DNA of 5,079 nucleotides, from contig JAIRNB010000086.1 of NCBI GenBank assembly GCA_031258265.1, positions 1 through 5,079 on the forward strand. The letters are read 5' to 3'. Within the stretch, counting starts at the first letter, position 1, and every line of letters begins with the position of its first letter. Both the position numbers and the translations under genes were made by a program. This DNA is from Treponema sp. GTDB lineage: Bacteria; Spirochaetota; Spirochaetia; Treponematales; Breznakiellaceae. Of the stretch, positions 1 to 5,037 are shown one piece after another. The notes beneath the pieces were generated by a model. It was not told where the DNA came from and made no database searches. It saw only the letters and a program-made list of their open reading frames with translations.

Positions 1-1
1 G

Positions 2-64
2 GGCCTGGAATCCTACTCCTCCCTTTGGGGGGACGTTACCATAACCGGCGCCTATGCGCGCTGA
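2..64 (+). CDS. C-terminal end of an upstream protein (partial, unidentified)
   Basis: Reading from base 2, twenty sense codons run into a TGA at 62-64 and give a tail ending SLWGDVTITGAYAR. Codons are mostly of the GC-ending kind used by the other genes here, and the product is a plausible mixed polar/aromatic C-terminus. The other two forward frames also stay open from the window edge for a short way (stops at 42-44 and 82-84), so the frame is chosen on codon use and residue composition only. The family cannot be recognised from 20 residues. It could also be non-coding. Confidence 0.35.
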   Translation, partial: GLESYSSLWGDVTITGAYAR

Positions 65-106
65 AACACCGTGATCTTAGTTAAGGAGGGGGGGCGCAGG
101 GGTTCC

Positions 107-141
107 AAAAGCCGGACGCGCCCCTGGGCGCGGCTGCTTTT
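107..141 (+). terminator. Candidate intrinsic terminator downstream of the upstream gene
   Basis: An outer stem AAAAGC (107-112) pairs with GCTTTT (136-141). An inner GC stem CGCGCC (117-122) pairs with GGCGCG (127-132) around the loop CCTG. The A-tract on the left and T-tract on the right give the form of a bidirectional rho-independent terminator, 43 bases after the putative stop at 62-64. The T-tract has only four residues, and a competing stem GGGGCGC (91-97) with GCGCCCC (118-124) is possible, so the call is tentative. Confidence 0.4.
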
Positions 142-172
142 AACGCTGCCCCGCCCTCGCTCCAGCCTCCTC

Positions 173-189
173 GGGCCGTTTCGCGGCCC
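173..189. repeat. Perfect 6-bp GC hairpin within the GC-rich gap
   Basis: GGGCCG (173-178) and CGGCCC (184-189) are exact complements around the loop TTTCG. There is no T-run after it on the + strand, so it is not a canonical terminator. It is the clearest single hairpin in the 85-235 block, which may be one copy of an intergenic repeat. Confidence 0.5.
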
Positions 190-290
190 TGCGGTGGCTT
201 CCGCTACCCCCTCTCCGGGGATCGCGGATGCCGGTCCCTGTATATAAAGGCGCGGCGGCTAAGCCGGATAAGTCTTGTAAAAATCTACGG

Positions 291-320
291 TTGTTTCAAT
301 GTCCGGTATTTTGAAATAAC
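291..320 (+). promoter_or_regulatory. Weak candidate sigma-70-type promoter for the UMP kinase gene
   Basis: TTGTTT (291-296) and AATAAC (315-320) with an 18-base spacer match the -35 and -10 consensus at 3/6 and 4/6. They lie in the AT-rich part of the gap, 60 bases before the start codon. The match is poor and rests mostly on position and base composition. Confidence 0.2.
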
Positions 321-367
321 CTTATCGTAGAGGCTTTTCCAAAACCGAAGTTTCGGGGAAGGTTCCG

Positions 368-374
368 TAAGGAG
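368..374 (+). promoter_or_regulatory. Ribosome binding site of the UMP kinase gene
   Basis: TAAGGAG lies five bases before the ATG at 380 and fixes that codon as the start. No competing start codon has a comparable site. Confidence 0.85.
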
Positions 375-379
375 AGCTT

Positions 380-1063
380 ATGATCTCGGTCGTATCATTG
401 GGGGGCTCTATTGTAGCCCCGGATAAGGTGGATGAGGAATACCTAAGGGCTTTCCTGTCCCTGATTAGCCGCCTTTTGTCGGAGAATGACGCATGGCGGT
501 TTATCTTTGTGGTGGGGGGCGGCGGCCCCGCCCGTTCCTGGCAGGGGGCCTGCCGGAACATTCTGCCGGATATTTCCAATGAGGAGGCCGACTGGATCGG
601 CATCATGGCCACTAGGCTCAACGCCCAGCTTATCAAGGCATTGATGGGAAACTGGTGCCGCCAGCCGGTGATCACCGATCCTTCCCAGGTGGGTCCCTTC
701 GCGGGACGGGTTCTGGTGGCGGCGGGCTGGAAGCCCGGTTTTTCTTCGGATTATGACGCCGTGGTCCTGGCGGAGCGTTTCAACGCCGCCGTGGTAATCA
801 ACCTTTCCAACATTGAACGGGTTTACACCGATGATCCCAGGAAAAATCCCGGCGCCAAACCGGTGGATAAGATTTCCTGGAAAGATTTCCGCGCCATGGT
901 GGGGGACGAGTGGACGCCGGGGAAAAATGTCCCCTTTGATCCTGTGGCAAGCCGCCATGCCGCCAAAATTGGCTTAAAGGTGATCTGCGCCGGGGGAAAG
1001 GACCTCCCTAACCTGGAAAATATTCTCCGGGGCAGGGAATTTCTGGGGACCACCATAGGCTAG
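380..1063 (+). CDS. pyrH: UMP kinase, archaeal PyrH type (amino acid kinase family)
   Basis: This cytoplasmic 227-residue enzyme probably phosphorylates UMP to UDP with ATP, the step before UTP and CTP synthesis. The amino acid kinase fold is visible throughout. The N-terminal nucleotide loop is VSLGGS (residues 5-10), and a second glycine loop GGGGP is at 46-50. The helix WIGIMATRLNAQL (72-84) corresponds to the archaeal IGI-x-x-TR-x-NA motif. KPGFSSDYDAV (118-128) takes the place of the archaeal PGHTTD segment. NLSNIERVYTDDPRKNP (141-157) is the family's N-V-D-G-V-Y-x-x-DP-K signature, followed by FDP (186-188) and a C-terminal GTTI. Length and motif order fit the archaeal-type subfamily (about 225 residues) better than the longer hexameric bacterial PyrH with its K-L-S-G-E start. 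The start is supported by a good ribosome binding site. Differences from archaeal members are NIERVY for NVDGVY and an extra Asp in SSDYD. Another small-molecule kinase of the same fold is possible but less likely. The stop codon's last base begins an inverted repeat. Confidence 0.88.
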   Translation: MISVVSLGGSIVAPDKVDEEYLRAFLSLISRLLSENDAWRFIFVVGGGGPARSWQGACRNILPDISNEEADWIGIMATRLNAQLIKALMGNWCRQPVITDPSQVGPFAGRVLVAAGWKPGFSSDYDAVVLAERFNAAVVINLSNIERVYTDDPRKNPGAKPVDKISWKDFRAMVGDEWTPGKNVPFDPVASRHAAKIGLKVICAGGKDLPNLENILRGREFLGTTIG

Positions 1064-1135
1064 GAGTTTGTTGCGCTTCGCGCCTAAAAAGGTATAAATA
1101 TTCACATCAGTGAATATTTATACCTTACAAACTCC
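1063..1135. repeat. Nested inverted repeat 1 (9-bp outer, perfect 17-bp inner stem)
   Basis: The outer arms GGAGTTTGT (1063-1071) and ACAAACTCC (1127-1135) are exact complements. Inside, AAGGTATAAATATTCAC (1089-1105) and GTGAATATTTATACCTT (1110-1126) form a perfect 17-bp stem with a 4-base loop, ATCA. A small hairpin GCGC-TTC-GCGC (1073-1083) fits between the left outer and left inner arms, so the whole can fold as a three-way junction. The inner stem plus loop is only about 24% G+C, in a GC-rich surrounding. The first base overlaps the pyrH stop codon. There is no T-run after it, so it is not a classical terminator, though it may act as a 3' stabiliser of the pyrH message, a protein-binding dyad or a mobile-repeat remnant. 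Confidence 0.85.
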
Positions 1136-1143
1136 GAAAGCAG

Positions 1144-1192
1144 TGCAATAATCGTGATTTTTTGCATATTTATGCAAAAAATCTACATTGCA
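1144..1192. repeat. Nested inverted repeat 2 (6-bp outer, perfect 12-bp inner stem)
   Basis: TGCAAT (1144-1149) pairs with ATTGCA (1187-1192). Inside, GATTTTTTGCAT (1156-1167) pairs exactly with ATGCAAAAAATC (1172-1183) around the loop ATTT. A further GCAG (1140-1143) can pair with CTGC (1198-1201). The inner element is about 21% G+C. The T6 tract is in the left arm and the A6 tract in the right arm, so on the + strand it does not resemble a terminator. It has the same plan as the preceding repeat (outer stem, asymmetric internal loop, long AT-rich inner stem, 4-base loop) but a different sequence. Confidence 0.8.
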
Positions 1193-1196
1193 ACAG

Positions 1197-1231
1197 GCTG
1201 CTAGCGGCCTATCGCAGCGGCGCGTTTTTTT
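1197..1231 (+). terminator. Possible weak terminator or attenuator ahead of pfp
   Basis: GCTGC (1197-1201) can pair with GCAGC (1214-1218), followed six bases later by a T7 tract (1225-1231). The stem is short, the loop is 12 bases, and the gap between stem and T-run is longer than usual, so termination would be inefficient. The left side of this stem and its loop overlap the arm 1205-1214 used by inverted repeat 3. The two foldings exclude each other, which is the layout expected of an attenuator. Confidence 0.25.
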
Positions 1232-1253
1232 GTAGTATCCTGTCTACTCCGAT

Positions 1254-1269
1254 AGGCCGGATCCGGCCT
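1254..1269. repeat. Perfect 16-bp palindrome
   Basis: AGGCCGGATCCGGCCT is self-complementary over all 16 bases, with no spacer. It lies 21 bases before the pfp ribosome binding site. As DNA it could be an operator for a dimeric regulator; as RNA its left half is shared with the right arm of inverted repeat 3, so it could compete with that stem. Confidence 0.7.
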
Positions 1270-1290
1270 GTTAATACCACAGCATAAATG

Positions 1291-1295
1291 AGGAG
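1291..1295 (+). promoter_or_regulatory. Ribosome binding site that decides the pfp start
   Basis: AGGAG lies seven bases before the ATG at 1303. It sits immediately after an in-frame upstream ATG at 1288, which has no such site before it. Translation therefore very likely starts at 1303, giving a protein beginning MEISVLQKL. Confidence 0.8.
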
Positions 1296-1302
1296 CAGAA
1301 AC

Positions 1303-2961
1303 ATGGAAATTTCCGTATTACAGAAGCTGCGCTACGGCTACCGGCCCAAATTACCCGCCAGCCTTTCCCTTGATACCGGTGATATAGGGGTGGAATACGG
1401 CGCCCCCACAGAATCGGTGTCGGATCATGAGGCCCTGCGGGAGCTTTTCAAAAACACCTACGGTAAACCACTTGTCACCTTTACCCGGGGCGGGAACGCC
1501 GGTATCGGCCAAAAACTGAGGGTGGGGGTTATCCTTTCCGGCGGCCAGGCTCCAGGGGGCCACAACGTTATTGCCGGTCTTTTTGACGGCCTGAAAAAGG
1601 GAAACGGTGAATCCCGGCTTTACGGTTTCCTGGGCGGCCCGTCGGGGCTTATTGACAATAAAACTGTCGAGATTACCGCGGACATGGTGGATGAATACCG
1701 GAATACCGGGGGTTTTGACATGATCGGTTCGGGGAGGACAAAAATCGAAAGCCCTGAACAGTTTGCCGCGTCCCTGGAAACGGCAAAAAAACTGGAGCTT
1801 TCCGCCGTGGTTATCATCGGGGGAGACGACTCCAACACCAACGCTGCCCTTCTGGCGGAGTATTTTCTGGCCCATGGTTCATCAATAAAGGTAATTGGCT
1901 GTCCCAAAACCATCGACGGGGACCTAAAAAACGAATTTATTGAAAGTTCCTTTGGCTTTGATACGGCGGTTAAAACCTACAGTGAACTTATCGGAAACAT
2001 TGAGCGGGACGCCAATTCCGCGAAAAAATACTGGCATTTTATTAAGCTTATGGGCCGTTCAGCCAGCCACATTGCCCTGGAATGCGCCCTGCAGACCCAG
2101 CCCAATATCTGTCTTATTTCCGAAGAGGTGGAGGCGAAGAAGCTGTCGCTGAAACAGATTGTGGACAGCCTCTGCGATTCTATCGCCCGGCGGGCGGCGG
2201 GCGGGGAGAACTTCGGGGTGGTGTTGATTCCCGAAGGGCTTGTGGAATTTATCCCCGAAATGAAGACTCTAATCGAAGAGCTAAACGATATTATGGCCGC
2301 CAATGACGGGGAATTCGCCAAGGTGGAAAAGGAATCCTACCAGGAGATAATTTCCTGGCTGGCCCGTAAACTCTCCGGTTCCTCAGAATCACTGTTCCTT
2401 AGCCTTCCCGCTGAAATTGCCAGGCAGCTTTTGGCGGACCGGGACCCCCACGGGAATGTGCAGGTTTCCCGGATCGAAACAGAAAAACTGCTTATCGGCA
2501 TGGTGGAAAAGGAACTGGCGGAACGGAAGCAGGCGAAGACTTACAAAGGCAAATTCAGCGCCCTGGGCCACTTCTTTGGCTATGAGGGGAGATGCGCCTT
2601 CCCGTCCAACTTTGACGCGGATTACTGCTACAGCCTGGGTTTTAGCGCTTTTGTGCTTATCGCGTCGGGGCTTACCGGTTACCTTTCCAGCGTGCGAAAC
2701 CTCAGCGCCCCAGCGGAACAGTGGATCGCCGGGGGGGCGCCCCTGACCATGATGATGAATATGGAACACCGTCACGGTTCCCAGAAGCCGGTGATTCGTA
2801 AGGCCCTGGTGGAATTGGAGGGGGCCCCTTTTAAGTCCTTCACCCAAAACCGAGACGCCTGGGCGCTTAAAACCAGTTACCTTTTTCCCGGGGCGATCCA
2901 GTACTTTGGCCCCCCGGAAATCGCGGACATTACCACTAAAACTCTAAAACTGGAACATTAG
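1303..2961 (+). CDS. pfp: Pyrophosphate-fructose-6-phosphate 1-phosphotransferase (long form)
   Basis: This cytoplasmic glycolytic enzyme reversibly phosphorylates fructose 6-phosphate to fructose 1,6-bisphosphate, using PPi instead of ATP. The 552-residue length fits the long PFP group shared by plants' beta subunit, treponemes and borrelias, rather than the roughly 320-residue bacterial ATP enzyme. Visible motifs (numbered from the 1303 start) are the phosphate loop GGQAPG (80-85), GGDDSNT (173-179), PKTIDGDL (201-208) with the catalytic TIDGD, MGRSASH (250-256) for substrate binding, and GYEGRC (426-431) near the C-terminal fructose-phosphate site. In this family the second Asp of GGDD and the Lys of PKTID go with PPi use; ATP enzymes usually have Gly at these places. 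The region 315-415 is an extra helical segment typical of the long form. The start at 1303 is preferred to 1288 because of the AGGAG site. It is preceded by an unusual structured leader and followed 75 bases later by the DUF4139 gene. No frameshift or missing motif is seen. Confidence 0.95.
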   Translation: MEISVLQKLRYGYRPKLPASLSLDTGDIGVEYGAPTESVSDHEALRELFKNTYGKPLVTFTRGGNAGIGQKLRVGVILSGGQAPGGHNVIAGLFDGLKKGNGESRLYGFLGGPSGLIDNKTVEITADMVDEYRNTGGFDMIGSGRTKIESPEQFAASLETAKKLELSAVVIIGGDDSNTNAALLAEYFLAHGSSIKVIGCPKTIDGDLKNEFIESSFGFDTAVKTYSELIGNIERDANSAKKYWHFIKLMGRSASHIALECALQTQPNICLISEEVEAKKLSLKQIVDSLCDSIARRAAGGENFGVVLIPEGLVEFIPEMKTLIEELNDIMAANDGEFAKVEKESYQEIISWLARKLSGSSESLFLSLPAEIARQLLADRDPHGNVQVSRIETEKLLIGMVEKELAERKQAKTYKGKFSALGHFFGYEGRCAFPSNFDADYCYSLGFSAFVLIASGLTGYLSSVRNLSAPAEQWIAGGAPLTMMMNMEHRHGSQKPVIRKALVELEGAPFKSFTQNRDAWALKTSYLFPGAIQYFGPPEIADITTKTLKLEH

Positions 2962-2964
2962 CGG

Positions 2965-3006
2965 CCCGCCGCGCTTGAAGGTTTTATGCGACAAACCGCC
3001 GGCGGG
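2965..3006. repeat. GC-rich inverted repeat between pfp and the DUF4139 gene
   Basis: CCCGCCG (2965-2971) pairs with CGGCGGG (3000-3006) across a 28-base loop. Its right part overlaps a perfect 10-base palindrome CCGCCGGCGG (2996-3005). No T-run follows, so it does not look like a terminator. The loop contains a ribosome-site-like TGAAGG (2976-2981) and the ATG at 2986, which this stem would tend to hide. Confidence 0.5.
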
Positions 3007-3025
3007 GGTCCGGAAAAAATCGAAC

Positions 3026-3031
3026 AGGGGG
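3026..3031 (+). promoter_or_regulatory. Ribosome binding site that decides the DUF4139 start
   Basis: AGGGGG lies five bases before the ATG at 3037. An upstream in-frame ATG at 2986 has TGAAGG before it. However, starting at 3037 places a proper signal peptide at the N-terminus, whereas the longer form would put 17 polar residues in front of it. Confidence 0.65.
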
Positions 3032-3036
3032 AAACC

Positions 3037-5037
3037 ATGAGGCCGATCCGTTTGCTGTCTTTGGTCTGTTTTACCGTTTTTTTGGGGGCCGTGAATCTTG
3101 AAGCCCAGGCCCTAAAAGATATTCCGGCGGGGGGGATTCCCCTGCGGAGGATCACTATTTACTCTTCCGGGGTTTCTTTCTTTGAACATTCACTGACCCT
3201 TAGCGGGCCGGCGATACTTAAACTGCCCTTCAAGACGGCGGCTCTCAATGACGCGCTAAAATCGCTTTTATTAAACGATCCCGCGTCGGCCTTTCCCCTG
3301 ATCAGTTATTTCCCGGAGCAGGGCCTTCCGGCGATTCTGCGGAGTCTGGCCCTTGACCTGTCCGGTAATCCCGGCATGGCGGAGATTTTGGGAAATCTCC
3401 GGGGGGAGGAACTGGAAGTCCTCGCCCCCGGTCCCATACGGGGAAGGATAATGGCCCTTGAGTACAGGAGGGCTGCGGACGGGGGGCCGGCGGAACCCTG
3501 GCTTTCCCTCCTTAGCCCCCAGGGTATCAGGTTATTGAACCTGGCGGGGATTGGGTCCTTCCGTTTTATCAATGAGGGTCTTAACGCGGACCTGGAGCGG
3601 GCCCTGGACCTTATCATGGCTTCCCGGAATTCCCAGACAAGGGAACTTACCATTACCCTTCCCGGCGAGGGGAGTCGCCCGGTTTCGGTAAGCTATGTGA
3701 TTCCCTCGCCAGTTTGGAAGGTTTCTTATCGGCTGGATATGGGGAAGGGGGCTAATGCCCGGTTCCAGGGCTGGGCTATCGTGGATAACGACAGCGATGA
3801 GGACTGGCGGAATGTGGAGCTTTCCCTGGCGGCGGGGCGGCCTGTGTCGTTTATACAGAACCTCTATCCCCCCTACTATCTGAACCGCCCTACCCTCCCC
3901 CTGGCTATAGCGGGAAGCGCCGCCCCCGTCACCTGGGATTCGGCCTTGTACGCGGAGGCTGAGGATAACGCCCCGCGGCAGGCGGCAAAGTCTTCGGCCC
4001 CAAGACAAGCTCAACGGGCCGCCGCTGCGGCTTCCGGTCTTCCTCCGGTTCCCAGTCCCGTTCCCGTCACCGGGGCGGATATGGCCGATCAGTTCAGTTT
4101 TACCCTGGATACCCCGGTGAACCTGGATCGCCGAACCAGCGCCATGTTCCCCCTGGCGGACGGGGAGATCAGCGCCCGGAAATTCCTTATTTTTTCCGGG
4201 GCCGGCCAGGGTATTCACCCCAGCGTGGGGGCGGAATTGAGTAACACCACGGGTCTCCGCCTCCCCGCCGGTCCCGTCACGGTTTATGACGGGGGTTCTT
4301 ACGCCGGGGACGCCCTTTTGGAATTTTTTAATCTGGGGGAAAAACGGCTTATCTCCTGGGGGGAGGACCTATCGGTTACCGGGGTTTTGACGGACTCCTC
4401 CACGAGGATCGTAACCGGGGTAAGCATAATTGACGGGGTAATGACCATAAGCCGCCGGCAGGTTTATGAGAAAAAATACCGCTTCAAAAACGCGGGGCTG
4501 GAGGCTAAAACTATTATCGTTGAACACCCCATTATTCAGGACGCCGTCCTGGCGGAACCTGGAAATTACGATGAGGCCACCGCCGCCGCTTACCGGTTTA
4601 TCCGGGAACTCCCCGCCGGGGCCGCGGGGGAAATGGAATTGCTTGTCCGGGAGGAGGTCCCCCTTTCCGAGCGGATCACCCTGCTAAGCCTGCGGCCCGA
4701 AACCCTGCTGAGCTATTCCACAAGCCGGGAGATTCCCGCCGCCGTCAGGGCAAGCCTGGCACGGGCGGTGGAACTTAGGCGGAACGTGGAGGACGCGGAA
4801 AACGCACGGGCGGAAACCGAAACCCGTAAAAACGCCCAGGCCGCCGAACAGGACCGGATCCGCAAAAACCTGGAGGCCGCGGGGAACACGAGCCCCCAGG
4901 GGCAGGAATACCTGCGCCGCCTGACAAGTCTGGACACGGAGATCGACCGCCTTAACGGGGAACTGGAACACCGGCGGGGAGAAGTCCAGGAGGCCCAGGC
5001 CGTCTATGAAACGTACCTCCGGGGGCTTAACTTTTAG
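3037..5037 (+). CDS. Secreted DUF4139 / MuiA-like protein with C-terminal coiled coil
   Basis: This 666-residue exported protein has no known biochemical function. The N-terminus MRPIRLLSLVCFTVFLGAV is a basic start plus hydrophobic core, and A-Q-A (23-25) is a likely signal peptidase I site. The Cys at 11 lacks a good lipobox. A DUF4140-like N-terminal part begins with ITIYSSGVSFF (39-49). The DUF4139-like region (about 198-543) contains the strand SYVIPSPVWKVSYRLDM, the signature DNDSDEDWRNVELSL (250-264) and FTLDTPVNLDRRTSAMFPL (355-373). A low-complexity Ala/Pro/Gln segment (about 303-348) interrupts it. Residues 570-663 are charged and heptad-like, with a break at NTSPQGQEYL, and predict a coiled coil; many DUF4139 proteins end this way. 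The start at 3037 is chosen for the signal peptide and ribosome site; the frame is open from 2986, giving 683 residues. Members named MuiA are tied to mucoidy by name only. A periplasmic or surface role is inferred. It may share a transcript with pfp, but no functional link is evident. Confidence 0.8.
   Translation: MRPIRLLSLVCFTVFLGAVNLEAQALKDIPAGGIPLRRITIYSSGVSFFEHSLTLSGPAILKLPFKTAALNDALKSLLLNDPASAFPLISYFPEQGLPAILRSLALDLSGNPGMAEILGNLRGEELEVLAPGPIRGRIMALEYRRAADGGPAEPWLSLLSPQGIRLLNLAGIGSFRFINEGLNADLERALDLIMASRNSQTRELTITLPGEGSRPVSVSYVIPSPVWKVSYRLDMGKGANARFQGWAIVDNDSDEDWRNVELSLAAGRPVSFIQNLYPPYYLNRPTLPLAIAGSAAPVTWDSALYAEAEDNAPRQAAKSSAPRQAQRAAAAASGLPPVPSPVPVTGADMADQFSFTLDTPVNLDRRTSAMFPLADGEISARKFLIFSGAGQGIHPSVGAELSNTTGLRLPAGPVTVYDGGSYAGDALLEFFNLGEKRLISWGEDLSVTGVLTDSSTRIVTGVSIIDGVMTISRRQVYEKKYRFKNAGLEAKTIIVEHPIIQDAVLAEPGNYDEATAAAYRFIRELPAGAAGEMELLVREEVPLSERITLLSLRPETLLSYSTSREIPAAVRASLARAVELRRNVEDAENARAETETRKNAQAAEQDRIRKNLEAAGNTSPQGQEYLRRLTSLDTEIDRLNGELEHRRGEVQEAQAVYETYLRGLNF

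Larger units (their letters stand above)
65..379. other. Non-coding, hairpin-rich gap upstream of the UMP kinase gene
   Basis: No convincing gene is seen in these 315 bases. Positions about 85-235 are very GC-rich and full of short inverted repeats: GGGGCGC 91-97 with GCGCCCC 118-124, the terminator-like hairpin at 107-141, a perfect GGGCCG-TTTCG-CGGCCC hairpin at 173-189, GCGG 191-194 with CCGC 201-204, and CCCC 208-211 with GGGG 217-220. From about 275 the sequence becomes AT-rich and looks like a leader. A weak dyad CCGAA (345-349) with TTCGG (352-356) lies just before the ribosome binding site. The dense hairpins in the left half suggest a dispersed intergenic repeat or a structured RNA; this is inference. 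Confidence 0.45.
1192..1272. repeat. Nested inverted repeat 3 in the pfp leader
   Basis: AACAGGC (1192-1198) pairs with GCCTGTT (1266-1272). Inside, CGGCCTATCG (1205-1214) pairs exactly with CGATAGGCCG (1250-1259), with 6-base internal loops on each side. The 35-base apical region contains a T7 tract (1225-1231) and a small stem GTAG (1232-1235) with CTAC (1244-1247). The right half overlaps a separate perfect palindrome, so two foldings compete. It ends 18 bases before the pfp ribosome binding site, which suits a cis-acting leader element. That role is inferred. Confidence 0.75.

Noticed and set aside
85..235. tRNA or other known RNA gene in the GC-rich gap
   Set aside because: No T-arm GGTTCGA-type motif or acceptor-stem pairing was found, and the hairpins do not form a cloverleaf.
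443..958. Minus-strand open frame (171 codons) opposite pyrH
   Set aside because: The product has no recognisable domain and the + strand carries clear kinase motifs through the same bases.
1071..1098. Promoter-like pair TTGCGC (1071-1076) and TATAAA (1093-1098) with a 16-base spacer
   Set aside because: The -10 is good but the -35 matches only 3/6, and TATAAA is part of the perfect palindrome and so appears on both strands by symmetry. Not enough to call a promoter.
1156..1183. Inverted repeat 2 as a rho-independent terminator for pyrH
   Set aside because: The stem is AT-rich and the T-tract is in the left arm; no U-run follows the right arm on the + strand.
1063..1272. CRISPR array
   Set aside because: The repeats are inverted within each unit and differ between units; there is no direct repeat with regular spacers.
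1288..1302. Upstream ATG as the pfp start
   Set aside because: The AGGAG site lies after this codon and is well placed for the ATG at 1303 instead.
1351..1875. Minus-strand open frame (174 codons) opposite pfp
   Set aside because: It is antisense to the catalytic core of PFP and has the composition of a shadow frame.
3532..4218. Long open frame on the minus strand (228 codons) inside the DUF4139 gene
   Set aside because: It lies wholly opposite a well-supported gene, and its Pro/Gly/Arg/His-rich product is what the antisense of GC-rich codons gives. No family motif is visible.
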